DNA of 64,000 nt from Kitasatospora sp. NBC_01287 (GCF_026340565.1 NZ_JAPEPB010000001.1:1736001-1800000); one strand, 5' to 3'. Counted from the first letter of the stretch, positions 1 to 8,590 are shown. Program-made: numbers and translations. The notes: generated from the letters alone by a model not told the origin.

Positions 1-597
1 CAGGTCGCAGAGGAACTTGGCGTTGCCGAGCCCGGTGGCGGCGTTGATCCGGTCGACCACCTCGACGGCGGCCCGCGCGGTGTGCAGCGGGTAGTCGGGG
101 GCGTCGTTGCGGTTCAGCGCCTCGATCAGCAGCACCGCGCCGAAGGCGTGCGCGGCCCGGGCGGCCAGGGTGAGGTTGGCCAGCGCGAGGGCGTCCTGCT
201 CCTCGGCGCCGACGCCCTCGACGCGGTTGCCGTAGATGGCGTTGAGCGCGCCGGCGCCCAGCGACTCGGCGAGCGCGGCGGCGACCGGGATGTTGGCGCG
301 GAAGCGCTCGCTCTCGGCCGGAACCGAGGCGGTGCCCTTGGCGCCCACCGACAGGTCGTCGAGGAAGTTCAGGCCGGTGAGGCGCACCCCGGCGTCGGTG
401 AAGGCCTTGCGCAGCGCGTCCAGCTCGGCGTCGGACGGGGTCGTGTCGGTGCCGAAGGGCCACCACAGCTCGGCCGCGGTGAAGCCGGCGGCCGCCGCGG
501 CGGCGGGGCGCTCCAGGAGCGGGAGCTCCGTGAAGAGGATCGACAGGTTGATCGTGGCGCGTCCATCAACTGACGCGTACTCGGAAGCGGCCGTCAC
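1..597 (-). CDS. hyi: Hydroxypyruvate isomerase, partial (C-terminus beyond the left edge)
   Basis: TIM-barrel isomerase that interconverts hydroxypyruvate and tartronate semialdehyde, cytoplasmic, acting after glyoxylate carboligase. The visible 199 residues read NLSILFTELPLLERPAAA near the start, then AELWWPFGTD and LTGLNFLDDL, which is the usual N-terminal half of Hyi. I place the start at the GTG ending at 597, with GAAAGG just upstream; the homologous sequence begins a few residues later. The gene is divergent from the small operon at 808-1460, and the gap holds one copy of each of the two 17-bp palindromes (658-674 and 731-747) also seen near gcl and aceB. In S. coelicolor a tartronate semialdehyde reductase gene lies next to hyi, so one may lie beyond the left edge. 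Function is confident; the exact start less so. Confidence 0.88.
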   Translation of the reverse strand, partial: MTAASEYASVDGRATINLSILFTELPLLERPAAAAAAGFTAAELWWPFGTDTTPSDAELDALRKAFTDAGVRLTGLNFLDDLSVGAKGTASVPAESERFRANIPVAAALAESLGAGALNAIYGNRVEGVGAEEQDALALANLTLAARAAHAFGAVLLIEALNRNDAPDYPLHTARAAVEVVDRINAATGLGNAKFLCDL

Positions 598-657
598 GTC
601 CCTGACCTTTCAGTTCTCCGTCATCCTCCCCGTGCTTACCGCCGGGAGGCGTCCACT

Positions 658-674
658 CTTCCATGATGCGGAAG
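658..674. promoter_or_regulatory. Palindrome, motif B (TTCC-N7-GGAA) upstream of hyi
   Basis: CTTCCATGATGCGGAAG is a perfect 5-bp-arm inverted repeat with a 7-bp centre. It matches sites at 10536-10552 (gcl) and 15155-15171 (aceB/allR), sharing TTCC, AT.C and GAA at fixed positions. It is the form of site bound by IclR-family dimers, and AllR from 15237 is the obvious candidate ligand. Binding is inferred. Confidence 0.55.
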
Positions 675-730
675 AAGGATTCTGCTTGGTGGAAGCTTGC
701 CACGAGCACCCGAGGGAGTGTCAAGGGCCC

Positions 731-747
731 TGCAACAGTTTGTTGAA
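731..747. promoter_or_regulatory. Palindrome, motif A (TTCAACA-N3-TGTTGAA) between hyi and the 808 gene
   Basis: TGCAACAGTTTGTTGAA pairs 6 of 7 arm positions around a GTT centre. Three more copies occur at 1595-1611, 10623-10639 and 15172-15188, all upstream of purine or glyoxylate genes. A TTGACA -35-like hexamer for hyi lies beside it on the minus strand (forward 719-724), though I see no good -10 for it. The repressor is probably the allR product; this is inference from position and repetition. Confidence 0.65.
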
Positions 748-807
748 GCACTTTCGCCCGAGGGGTCCACTCCGCCACCCGCTCGCTACAGTGACCTGGT
801 GCGATTG

Positions 808-1080
808 ATGGTGGAGTTCACGACAGAACCGTTCGAACTGGTCAACTTCCCGGACCACGCGGTGGCGGCCCGCCGGGTGGTCGACGAGGCGGGCCTCGCC
901 GTCTCGGTCGGCCCCTTCGGCACCAGCGCGGAGGGCGGGGCCGAGCAGGTGCTCGCCGCCGTCTCCCGGCTGCTGCACGACTCCCTGGAGGCCGGCGCCA
1001 GCCGGATCTCGTTCCAGGTCAGCGTGGTCACCGAAGCCGAAGCCGGCCCCGAGAGCCCCGAAGGAGTGGGTACGCAGTGA
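808..1080 (+). CDS. Small thiamine-binding-like (MTH1187/YkoF type) protein
   Basis: A 90-residue protein. The pattern PFELVNFPDHAVAARRVVDEAG, then SVGPFGTSAEGG, then VLAAVSRLLHDSLEAGASRISFQV follows the ferredoxin-like fold of the thiamine-binding protein family, in which residues 1-90 cover the whole domain. I chose the ATG at 808 and not the TTG at 697, because starting at 697 would put the motif A operator inside the gene. It overlaps the next gene by 4 bp (stop 1078-1080, GTG 1077), so the two are co-translated. Its ligand is not known; a role as ligand sensor for the HTH partner is plausible but unproven. Confidence 0.6.
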   Translation: MVEFTTEPFELVNFPDHAVAARRVVDEAGLAVSVGPFGTSAEGGAEQVLAAVSRLLHDSLEAGASRISFQVSVVTEAEAGPESPEGVGTQ

Positions 1081-1460
1081 CCGACGACCTGGAGCACCCG
1101 CTCACCCGGGCGATAAAGCCCCTGCTGGACGCGGTCGGCGCGAGGGCCCTGGACCCCGCCGAGGCCAAGGCCGACGACGTGGTCCTGGAGTGGGACGGCC
1201 GGCCGGCGCTCGCCGTCCGACTGCCCCACCTGAGCAGCGCGCTCGACCGCCTGCTGGCCGAGATGACCCGCCAGTTCGACGGCCGACCGCTCAGCGAGCT
1301 GGACCGGCTGGAGAAGCAGCGCGTCGTCGCCCTGCTGGAGGAACGCGGCGCCTTCACCGTGCGACACGGGGTGGAGACGGTCGCCTCCGCCCTGGGCGTC
1401 AGCCGCTTCACGGTGTACAACTACCTCAACCGACAGGTCGAGGGCCCCAAGGGCGGCTGA
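1077..1460 (+). CDS. HTH_22 (YheO-like) DNA-binding protein
   Basis: A 127-residue protein whose last 45 residues read LEKQRVVALLEERGAF followed by GVETVASALGVSRFTVYNYLN, the conserved C-terminal DNA-binding helix-turn-helix of YheO-type regulators (HTH_22). The first 75 residues are not recognised and are much shorter than the PAS-like sensor of full YheO proteins. It overlaps the thiamine-binding-like gene by 4 bp, so the sensor may be split onto that partner. Divergent from hyi and followed by uraD, it may be a second regulator of the purine region. The function is inferred from the HTH only. Confidence 0.65.
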   Translation: MTDDLEHPLTRAIKPLLDAVGARALDPAEAKADDVVLEWDGRPALAVRLPHLSSALDRLLAEMTRQFDGRPLSELDRLEKQRVVALLEERGAFTVRHGVETVASALGVSRFTVYNYLNRQVEGPKGG

Positions 1461-1594
1461 CGACCGGTCGGCCGAGCGATCCGCGGACCGGCTGACCAGG
1501 CAAGTCTTGCCGAGCGGCGACCGCGGCACACTTGGCGGATCGCACACGAAAGCGGGCGAACGGCACCAGCGGTTCGAAACGTAACCACCAAGGC

Positions 1595-1611
1595 TTCAAC
1601 AAAGTGTTGAC
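1595..1611. promoter_or_regulatory. Palindrome, motif A, overlapping the uraD -35 box
   Basis: TTCAACAAAGTGTTGAC has perfect 6-bp inner arms (TCAACA / TGTTGA) around AAG. Its right arm contains the -35 hexamer of the uraD promoter, so a bound repressor would exclude RNA polymerase. It is the best palindrome of the four copies in the window. Confidence 0.7.
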
Positions 1612-1635
1612 GACCGGGGGTGGTGGATCTAGCTT
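1607..1635 (+). promoter_or_regulatory. uraD promoter
   Basis: TTGACG (1607-1612), a 17-bp spacer and TAGCTT (1630-1635) form a good sigma-70-type (HrdB) promoter. Transcription would begin near 1642, leaving a leader of about 28 nt that holds AGGAGG at 1657-1662. The -35 lies within the motif A palindrome. Confidence 0.65.
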
Positions 1636-1669
1636 TTGCGGGTGGCACCACTCTTCAGGAGGTCCACCC

Positions 1670-2200
1670 GTGACCAACCACCCCCACGCGTCAGTTGACG
1701 CGGCCGGCGCCCTGACGGCGCTGGCGGCGGCCCCGGCCGCCGAGCTGGAGCGGGCACTGCTCGAAGTATGCTCCAGCCCCACCTGGGCCGCGGCCGTCGC
1801 CGGCCGCCGCCCCTGGTCGGACCGCGAGGCCCTGCTGGCCGCCAACTCGGCCGCCATGGACTCGCTCGCGGTCGCCGACCTGGACGACGCGATGGCCGGC
1901 CACGCCCGGATCGGCAAGCCCAAGGCGGGCGACGCCACCTCCGAGCGCGAGCAGGCCGGCATCCACGGAGTGGACCAAGCGCTCCTCGATGACCTGCGCG
2001 AGGCCAACGCCGCCTACGAGGCGAAGTTCGGCCACGTGTTCCTGATCTGCGCCACCGGGCGCACCGCGGCCACCATGCTCGCCGCGCTGCGCGAACGCTT
2101 CTCCAACGACGCGGCCACCGAGGCCGAGATCGTCCGCGGCGAGCTGCGCAAGATCAACGACATCCGGCTCAACCGACTCCTGGACGAGCCGGCCGCCTGA
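1670..2200 (+). CDS. uraD: OHCU decarboxylase (2-oxo-4-hydroxy-4-carboxy-5-ureidoimidazoline decarboxylase)
   Basis: Third step of uricolysis: decarboxylates OHCU to S-allantoin. The 176-residue protein carries the family motifs: catalytic His78 in AGHARIG, SEREQAG (91-97) and YEAKFGHVFLICATGR (116-131). Length is typical. The GTG at 1670 is fixed by AGGAGG at 1657-1662 and by the -10 at 1630-1635, although the reading frame stays open further upstream. It leads a gene series with uraH and uricase in the same direction, so three sequential enzymes of urate breakdown are co-oriented. Regulation by the IclR repressor at 15237 is likely, from the operator over its promoter. Confidence 0.93.
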   Translation: MTNHPHASVDAAGALTALAAAPAAELERALLEVCSSPTWAAAVAGRRPWSDREALLAANSAAMDSLAVADLDDAMAGHARIGKPKAGDATSEREQAGIHGVDQALLDDLREANAAYEAKFGHVFLICATGRTAATMLAALRERFSNDAATEAEIVRGELRKINDIRLNRLLDEPAA

Positions 2201-2283
2201 CGGCCCAGGCCGCGGCAGTTCCGAACTGACTGACCATCAGCTGACATATCGTCATTCCTGCCACCAGTAAGGTCACTTCCGCC

Positions 2284-2619
2284 ATGACTGGCATCTCCAC
2301 CCACGTGCTCGACACCAGCATCGGCCGCCCGGCCGAGGGCGTGCCGGTCGAGCTCGCACTCAACACCGAGGGTGGCTGGACGGTGCTCGGCACCTCCGCC
2401 ACGGACTCCGACGGCCGGGCCAAGGACCTGCCGGCCGTGGAGGCGGGCTCGGTCGTCCGGCTCCGTTTCGACACGGCGGCCTACTACGCGCCCAAGTCCG
2501 ACGAGACGCCGTTCTTCCCCGAGGTCTCGATCGTCTTCACGGTCGCGCCCGCGCAGCGGCACTACCACGTGCCGCTGCTGCTGAACCCCTTCGGATATTC
2601 CGTCTACCGCGGAAGCTAG
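2284..2619 (+). CDS. uraH: 5-hydroxyisourate hydrolase
   Basis: Transthyretin-like tetrameric enzyme that hydrolyses 5-hydroxyisourate to OHCU, the step between uricase and UraD. The 111-residue protein has ISTHVLDTSIGRPAEGVPVEL at the N-terminus (active-site His7), the central RLRFDTAAYY segment, the H-x-HVPLLLNPFGYSVYRGS end and the diagnostic C-terminal YRGS. Spacing to uraD is 83 bp and to uricase 30 bp. The ribosome site is weak (GTAAGG). A single short metabolic enzyme with all signature residues; identification is firm. Confidence 0.94.
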   Translation: MTGISTHVLDTSIGRPAEGVPVELALNTEGGWTVLGTSATDSDGRAKDLPAVEAGSVVRLRFDTAAYYAPKSDETPFFPEVSIVFTVAPAQRHYHVPLLLNPFGYSVYRGS

Positions 2620-2649
2620 ACGGTCGACACAGTAAAGGAGCCGACGGCC

Positions 2650-3564
2650 ATGGCCCACGTGCTCGGTCAGAACCAGTACGGCAAGGCGGAGAACCGCATC
2701 GTCCGGGTCTACCGTGACAGCACCCGTCACGAGATCAAGGACCTGAACGTCTCGGTCGCCCTCCAGGGTGACTACGAGGACGTCCACCTCACCGGCTCGA
2801 ACGCCAACTGCCTGCCCACCGACACCACCAAGAACACCGTCTACGCCTTCGCCAAGGAGTACGGCATCGAGTCGGCGGAGGCGTTCGGCATCACGCTGGC
2901 GCGCCACTTCGTCGACAGCACGGAGCCGGTGCGCAGCGCCCGGATCCGGATCGAGGAGTACACCTGGAACCGGATCAAGACACCGGACAACTCCTCGCGC
3001 TTCATCGGCTCCGAGGAGGTCGGCCACTCCTTCGTCCGCGATGGCGGCGAGGTGCGCACCACCGAGGTCGTCTACGACGGCGAAACCGTCCAGGTGATCT
3101 CCGGCCTCAAGGACCTGGTCGTGATGAACACGACCAACTCCGAGTTCTGGGGCTACATCAAGGACAAGTACACCACCTTGCAGGAGGCCTACGACCGGAT
3201 CCTGGCCACCCAGGTGACGGCCCGTTGGAAGTACTCCTTCAGCGGCCGGGAGGGTGAGGCCCAGCCGAACTGGAACCGCTCCTACCAGCACGTGCGCCGC
3301 CACATGCTGGAGGCCTTCGCGGAGACCTACTCCTACTCGCTGCAGCAGACCCTGCACGCGATGGGCACCCGGGTGCTGAACAACCGGGCCGAGGTGGACG
3401 AGGTCCGCCTGGAGCTGCCGAACAAGCACCACTTCCTGGTGGACCTGTCGCCCTTCGACCTGAAGAACGACAACGAGGTCTACTACGCCGCCGACCGGAT
3501 GTACGGCCTGATCGAGGGCACCGTGCACCGCGAGGGCGTCACCCCGGTCATCCCGGTCGTCTGA
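2650..3564 (+). CDS. pucL: Urate oxidase (uricase)
   Basis: Cofactor-free oxidase of two tandem T-fold domains, converting urate and O2 to 5-hydroxyisourate and H2O2. The 304-residue length fits. Visible signatures are NQYGKAENRIVRV (general-base Lys12), the TTKNTVYAFAKEY active-site stretch (Thr60, Lys61, Asn62) and the RHFVDS motif; the second domain holds NWNRSYQHVRRHMLEAFAETYSYSLQQTL. AAAGGAG lies 12 bases before the ATG. It follows uraH by 30 bp. No catalase lies nearby to remove the peroxide. Confidence 0.95.
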   Translation: MAHVLGQNQYGKAENRIVRVYRDSTRHEIKDLNVSVALQGDYEDVHLTGSNANCLPTDTTKNTVYAFAKEYGIESAEAFGITLARHFVDSTEPVRSARIRIEEYTWNRIKTPDNSSRFIGSEEVGHSFVRDGGEVRTTEVVYDGETVQVISGLKDLVVMNTTNSEFWGYIKDKYTTLQEAYDRILATQVTARWKYSFSGREGEAQPNWNRSYQHVRRHMLEAFAETYSYSLQQTLHAMGTRVLNNRAEVDEVRLELPNKHHFLVDLSPFDLKNDNEVYYAADRMYGLIEGTVHREGVTPVIPVV

Positions 3565-3859
3565 GCCGATGGCCACCGCTCCGCACCGCGCCCCCCGGCC
3601 CCCGCGGGCCGGCCGGTCCGGAGCGCCCCGCTCCACCCGCACTGCCCGCCCCACCCGCACCGCCCGCTCCACCCGCTTCACCTGTCTCTCCACCCCCACC
3701 CACCGGAGATCGTGCACGCCTCACGGCTGCAGGCCCGGAGAGCTGGAGACGCAGCCCGAGGGATTCTCGATCCGCCGTCCCGCCCCCGGGCGACCTCCGA
3801 TCACCACGTCACCAGCACCACGGGCGCGCCGAGAGCCGCGAGCACCAGAGGAGCTCGAC
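3565..3859 (+). other. Intergenic region between uricase and the permease
   Basis: 295 bp without a convincing gene. The first third is a C-rich low-complexity run of short CACCCGC/CGCACTG-like repeats (about 3630-3695). The permease reading frame is open through it, but there is no supporting homology before 3860 and a clear GAGGAG ribosome site lies at 3848-3853. No strong hairpin or operator was found. Confidence 0.5.
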
Positions 3860-5332
3860 ATGGCACTCCGCTCCACCAGCAGTACCGACGGCGGTTACCC
3901 CCCGAGCGGACCAGCGCGGTCCGACGACACGACAGCTCGCCTCCCCGGCACGTCGTCGGACCGTGCGGTCCACCCCGTGGACGAGCTGCTGCCCCCGGTC
4001 GAACTCCTCGGTACCGGTCTGCAGCACGTCGCCGCGATGTACGCGGGCGTGGTCGCACCCCCGCTCATCATCGGCGCCGGCGTCGGGCTCGCGCCCGGCG
4101 AGCTCGCCCTGCTCATCTCGGCCAGCCTCTTCACCGCGGGTCTGGCCACCCTGCTCCAGACGCTGGGGTTGTTCCACTCCGTCGCCAGGGGTCCCCTCGC
4201 GCGCGGGCGGATCGGCGCCCGGCTGCCGTTCGTCAACGGCGTCTCCTTCGCCGGCGTCGCCCCCGTGCTCGCCATCGCCAAGGAGCACAGCGCCAGGACC
4301 GCCCTCCCGGTGATCTTCGGCGCGGTGATCGTCGCGGGAGCCCTGTGCTTCCTGGCGGCGCCGTACTTCAGCAAGCTGGTGCGGTTCTTCCCGCCGATCG
4401 TGCAGGGCACGGTGATCACCCTGATCGGGGTGTCGCTGCTGCCGGTGGCGGTGAACTGGGCGCGCGGCGGCGAGAGTCCGGGCGCACCGGGCTACGGCTC
4501 GATGCGCGCGATCGGTCTGGCCGCGCTCACGCTGGCCGTCGTGGTGCTCCTCAACCGGGTACTGCGCGGCTTCTGGCAGCAGCTCTCGCTGCTGTTCGGC
4601 CTGGCGATCGGCACCGCGCTGGCCTTTCCGCTGAAGCTGGCGGACTTCGGCGCGGTGCGGGACGCGAAGCTCTTCGCGCTCCCCTCCCCGCTCCACTTCG
4701 GCGCGCCGGTCCTCGACGCCTCCGCGATCACCTCGATGTGCGTCGTCATGGTGGTCGCGATGACGGAGTCCACCGCCGACATGCTGGCGCTGGGGCGGAT
4801 CGTCGACCGGCCGGCCGACGCGCCCACACTGGCCGCCGGGCTGCGCGCCGACGGCCTGGCCACCGCGCTCAGCCCGCTGCTCAACGGCTTCGCCTGCAGC
4901 GCCTTCGCCCAGAACATCGGGCTGGTGGCGCTGACGAAGATCCGCAGCCGCTTCGTGGTGGCGGCCGCCGGCGGGATCCTGATCGTGCTCGGGCTCTTCC
5001 CGGTGCTCGGCTCGGTGGTCTCGCTGGTCCCGCAACCGGTGCTCGGCGGCGCCGGGATCGTGCTCTTCGGCACGGTCGCCGCCAGCGGCATCAAGACGCT
5101 CGGTGAGGCCGGTCTGGAGTCCGGGTCGAACGTCATCCTGGTCTCGGTCTCGCTCGGCATCGGCATCGTCCCGATCGCCGTGCCCGACTTCTACGACGCC
5201 TTCCCGCCGGCCGTCCGCACCCTGCTGCAGTCGGGCATCTCGGCCGGCTGCGTGGCGGCCGTCCTGCTCAACCTGCTCTTCCATCACCTGGGCGCGCGCC
5301 CCGCGGCGGCGCGCCCCTCCCCCACTCCCTAG
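3860..5332 (+). CDS. Nucleobase:cation symporter-2 (xanthine/urate permease)
   Basis: 490-residue polytopic membrane protein of the NCS2 (nucleobase-ascorbate transporter) family. Hydrophobic segments run from about residue 50 (LLGTGLQHVAAMYAGVVAPPLIIG, the usual first helix with the QH motif) to the C-terminus. The family signature appears as FAQNIGLVALTKIRSRFVV, matching QN-x-G-x4-T-x3-SR. A hydrophilic tail of about 45 residues precedes the first helix. Lying between uricase and 8-oxoguanine deaminase, it most likely imports xanthine, urate or another oxopurine by proton symport. The ATG at 3860 has GAGGAG seven bases upstream. The exact substrate cannot be read from sequence. Confidence 0.88.
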   Translation: MALRSTSSTDGGYPPSGPARSDDTTARLPGTSSDRAVHPVDELLPPVELLGTGLQHVAAMYAGVVAPPLIIGAGVGLAPGELALLISASLFTAGLATLLQTLGLFHSVARGPLARGRIGARLPFVNGVSFAGVAPVLAIAKEHSARTALPVIFGAVIVAGALCFLAAPYFSKLVRFFPPIVQGTVITLIGVSLLPVAVNWARGGESPGAPGYGSMRAIGLAALTLAVVVLLNRVLRGFWQQLSLLFGLAIGTALAFPLKLADFGAVRDAKLFALPSPLHFGAPVLDASAITSMCVVMVVAMTESTADMLALGRIVDRPADAPTLAAGLRADGLATALSPLLNGFACSAFAQNIGLVALTKIRSRFVVAAAGGILIVLGLFPVLGSVVSLVPQPVLGGAGIVLFGTVAASGIKTLGEAGLESGSNVILVSVSLGIGIVPIAVPDFYDAFPPAVRTLLQSGISAGCVAAVLLNLLFHHLGARPAAARPSPTP

Positions 5333-5341
5333 GAGTCACCC

Positions 5342-6724
5342 ATGGCAGTCCAGCCCCCGCCCGCCGACCAGCGGATCGTGATCGAGAACGTCGCGATCGC
5401 CACCGTCGACGCCACCGACACCGAGTACGCCCGCGGCCACGTCGTGATCAAGGGCAACCTCATCGAGTCGGTCGGCGACGGTCCCGCGCCGCAGTGGCTG
5501 GACAACGTGGTGCGCCGGATCAACGGCGAAGGCCATCTGATCACCCCCGGCCTGGTCAACACCCACCACCACTTCTACCAGTGGATCACCCGGGGCCTGG
5601 CGCAGGACAACATCCTCTTCGACTGGCTGGTCGCGCTCTACCCGACCTGGGCCCGGATCGACGACAGGCTCGTGCACGCCGCCACCCTCGGCTCGGCGGC
5701 CGCGCTGCTCAAGTCCGGCTGCACCACGGCCAGCGACCACCACTACGTCTTCCCGAAGGACGGCGGCGACATCCTGGGCGCCTCGATCGAGGCCGTCCAG
5801 TCGCTCGGCCTGCGCTTCACCGCGCTGCGCGGCTCGATGGACCGCAGCAAGAAGGACGGCGGCCTGCCGCCGGACCACGCGGTGGAGAGCACCGAGGAGA
5901 TCCTGATCGCCTCCGAGGCGGCCGTGGACACCTACCACGACGCCTCCTTCGGCTCGATGCTGCACGTGGCCATCGCGCCCTGCTCGCCGTTCTCGGTGAG
6001 CACCGAGCTGATGCGCGAGGCCGCCGTGCTGGCCCGCCGCAAGGGCGTGCGCCTGCACACCCACGGCTCGGAGACGGCCGAGGAGGAGCAGTTCTGCAAG
6101 GAGCTCTTCGGCATGGGCCCCACCGACTACTTCGAGTCGACCGGCTGGCTGGGCGAGGACGTCTGGATGGCGCACTGCGTCCACATGAACGACTCCGACA
6201 TCGCCAAGTTCGCCGAGACCGGCACCGGTGTCGCGCACTGCCCCTCCTCCAACGCGCGCCTGGCGGCCGGCATCGCCCGGGTCCCCGACATGCTGAGGGC
6301 CGGCGTCCCGGTGGGCCTGGGCGTGGACGGCACCGCCTCCAACGAGTCCGGCGAGCTGGGCACCGAGCTGCGCAACGCGCTGCTGATCAACCGTCTGCAC
6401 GGCCGCCCCGACGCGCTCACCGCGCGCGGCGCGCTGCGCCTGGGCACCATGGGCGGCGCCCGGGTGCTGGGCCGGCAGCACGAGATCGGCTCGATCGAGG
6501 TGGGCAAGCTGGCCGACCTGGCGCTCTGGAAGGTCGACGGCATCATGCACTCCTCGATCGCCGACCCGGTGGCCGCGCTGACCCTGGGCGCCCTGCCGCC
6601 GCTGGCCGCGCTCTTCGTCAACGGCAACGCGGTGGTCGAGAAGGGCACCCTGACCACCGTCAACGAGGACCAGATCGCGCTGGCCTGCGCCCGTGCCGCC
6701 AAGGAGCTGGCCGCCCGCGGCTGA
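5342..6724 (+). CDS. 8-oxoguanine deaminase (amidohydrolase)
   Basis: Metal-dependent amidohydrolase, 460 residues, that most resembles 8-oxoguanine deaminase, giving urate plus ammonia. Metal ligands are visible in LVNTHHHFYQW (His75, His77), LHTHGSETAEEEQFCKE, WMAHCVHM and GLGVDGTASNE. Only 9 bp separate it from the permease, with AGGAG before the ATG, so it is translated with the permease. The product urate would feed the adjacent uricase, giving a coherent oxopurine route. Related ATZ/TRZ-type deaminases share these motifs, so guanine or another azaheterocycle remains an alternative substrate. Confidence 0.85.
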   Translation: MAVQPPPADQRIVIENVAIATVDATDTEYARGHVVIKGNLIESVGDGPAPQWLDNVVRRINGEGHLITPGLVNTHHHFYQWITRGLAQDNILFDWLVALYPTWARIDDRLVHAATLGSAAALLKSGCTTASDHHYVFPKDGGDILGASIEAVQSLGLRFTALRGSMDRSKKDGGLPPDHAVESTEEILIASEAAVDTYHDASFGSMLHVAIAPCSPFSVSTELMREAAVLARRKGVRLHTHGSETAEEEQFCKELFGMGPTDYFESTGWLGEDVWMAHCVHMNDSDIAKFAETGTGVAHCPSSNARLAAGIARVPDMLRAGVPVGLGVDGTASNESGELGTELRNALLINRLHGRPDALTARGALRLGTMGGARVLGRQHEIGSIEVGKLADLALWKVDGIMHSSIADPVAALTLGALPPLAALFVNGNAVVEKGTLTTVNEDQIALACARAAKELAARG

Positions 6725-6827
6725 ACCGACCGTGCGGGCCGCCCGGTGGGTGGCCCGCTCCCCCTACTCCGGGCCGCCCAGGGACGGTGCGTGACCCGGA
6801 CTCCGTCCGACCACCAGGTCGGGCGGA

Positions 6828-6866
6828 CCGCAGCCCCGGACCCACGGCGAGGGTCCGGGGCTGTGG
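6828..6866 (+). terminator. Strong intrinsic hairpin after the purine operon
   Basis: A perfect 13-bp GC-rich stem (6831-6843 with 6851-6863) closes a 7-nt loop, extendable by three pairs with one wobble. It lies 107 bp after the deaminase stop and before the next ATG at 6950. There is no U-tract, as is common in streptomycetes. Confidence 0.75.
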
Positions 6867-6949
6867 CGTACCGTGCGGCAGGGCATCGTAGGTTACTGGT
6901 ACTCAGCTCAGTGACCGCGCACCGCTCCTCGACGGCCGAAAGAGACCAT

Positions 6950-8590
6950 ATGACCACCGTGGGGTCGGCGACTCCCGCTGCCCGCCTGCCCGCCGCCCTG
7001 CGCGATCCGGTGATCGCCGCCACCCTGCTGGCCGCGGTGCTGCACCTGATCTGGGCCCTGGCGCTGGCCAACGACGCGGGTGATCTGGCGGCGCAGTACG
7101 CCTGGACCGAGTTCACCCGCCAGCACCCTGACGCGGCGTACAACCTGTCCTGGTACGGCGGGATCCACACCGCCTCGTACAGCGTGCTGTCGCCGTACCT
7201 GATGGGCCTGCTGGGAGTGCGGACCACCGGTGTGCTGGCCGGCACCGCCTCCGCCGCGCTGGCGGCCGTCCTGCTCACCCGCTCGGGTCTGCGGCGGCCG
7301 CTGGCCCCGGCGCTCTGGACGGCGTTCGCGCTCTGGTGCGACGTGGCGTCAGGCCGGGTGACCTTCGCGGTCGGAGTGGCCTTCGGCCTGGCCGCCACCG
7401 TGCTCGCCTTCACCCGCGGCGGGCCGCGGCTGCGCGGCACGGCCCTGTTCGCGCTGGCGGCGCTGGCCACCATGGGCAGCCCGGTGGTCGGCCTCTTCCT
7501 GGAGGTGGCGGCCGCCGCGCTGTTGCTGACCGGCCGCCGCCGGGACTGCTGGCCGCTGGCCGCGGCGCCGGTGGTGGTGGTGACCGGCACCTCGCTGCTC
7601 TTCCCCTTCTACGGGGTGCAGCCCTTCGACTGGTGGGCCGCCGCGCCGGTGGTGGCCGCCGCGCTGGCGGTGGCCTGGCTGGTGCCTGACGACTGGTCGG
7701 CGGTGCGGCGCGGGGCGCTGGTCTACGCGGCCGGGGTGGTGCTGGTCTGGCTGGTCCCCTCGCCGGTGGGCAGCAACGTGGAGCGGCTGAGCCTGCTCTT
7801 CGCCGGCAGTGTGCTGCTCGCGGTCCTGCTCAACGCGCGGCGGCTGACCCGCCGCCGGGCGCTGCTGGTGGCCGTCGCCTACCTCTCGGTGGCCTGCTGG
7901 CTGACCGGGCGGACGATGGGCGACCTGGTGGTGACCGTGCCGGTGGCCCGGGCCGCCGCCGACGGCAAGGCGCTGATCAACGAACTGCACCAGGTGGGCG
8001 CCGACCGCGCCCGGGTCGAGGTGGTCCCGCTCGCCTCGCACTGGGAGGCCAGCGGGGTGGCACCGTACGTGGACCTGGCGCGCGGCTGGAACCGGCAGGC
8101 GGACGTCACCCGCAACCCGCTCTTCTACGCCGACAAGCTCGCCCCGCAGGACTACCACACCTGGCTGCGGCGCTGGGGCGTGGGCTTCGTGGCGCTCTCC
8201 ACCGACAAGCCGGACGACGCGGCGGTGGAGGAGGCGGCACTGGTCTCGGCCGGGCAGCCGTGGCTGGCCCCGGTCTGGCAGCACGGCAGTTGGCGGCTCT
8301 TCCGGGTCACCGACGCCACCCCGCTGGCCGAGCCGCCGGCCGTGGTGCAGCAGGCCGGTCCCGCCTCACTGACCGTGCGGGTGCCCAACGCCGGTCCGGT
8401 GCACCTGCTGCTGCCCTGGTCGCCCTGGCTGGGCATCGCCGGGGACCAGGGCGACGCGGACGGCTGCCTGGCCGAGGCGGGCGACTGGACGGTGCTCTAC
8501 GCGCCCGCTCCCGGCACCTACCGGATCGCCGGGAAGTACTCCTTCGACCGGGGCAGCCCCTGCCGGTCCGGCCTGGCGAAGGGGCGCTGA
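6950..8590 (+). CDS. Polytopic membrane protein, GT-C-like
   Basis: 546 residues. About ten hydrophobic segments fill residues 20-330 (for example AATLLAAVLHLIWALALA and FGLAATVLAF), followed by a soluble C-terminal region of about 200 residues. This is the layout of GT-C type lipid-linked glycosyltransferases and related unknowns. I see no decisive catalytic motif, although WTEFTRQHPDAAYNLSWYGG after the first helix occupies the place of the GT-C extracytoplasmic loop. The ATG at 6950 has GAAAGAG upstream. It stands alone between two terminators and converges on gcl, so nothing ties it to purine metabolism. Confidence 0.6.
   Translation: MTTVGSATPAARLPAALRDPVIAATLLAAVLHLIWALALANDAGDLAAQYAWTEFTRQHPDAAYNLSWYGGIHTASYSVLSPYLMGLLGVRTTGVLAGTASAALAAVLLTRSGLRRPLAPALWTAFALWCDVASGRVTFAVGVAFGLAATVLAFTRGGPRLRGTALFALAALATMGSPVVGLFLEVAAAALLLTGRRRDCWPLAAAPVVVVTGTSLLFPFYGVQPFDWWAAAPVVAAALAVAWLVPDDWSAVRRGALVYAAGVVLVWLVPSPVGSNVERLSLLFAGSVLLAVLLNARRLTRRRALLVAVAYLSVACWLTGRTMGDLVVTVPVARAAADGKALINELHQVGADRARVEVVPLASHWEASGVAPYVDLARGWNRQADVTRNPLFYADKLAPQDYHTWLRRWGVGFVALSTDKPDDAAVEEAALVSAGQPWLAPVWQHGSWRLFRVTDATPLAEPPAVVQQAGPASLTVRVPNAGPVHLLLPWSPWLGIAGDQGDADGCLAEAGDWTVLYAPAPGTYRIAGKYSFDRGSPCRSGLAKGR

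Noticed and set aside
697-807. Longer start (TTG at 697) for the thiamine-binding-like gene
   Set aside because: It would place the motif A operator inside the coding sequence, and the added residues match nothing.
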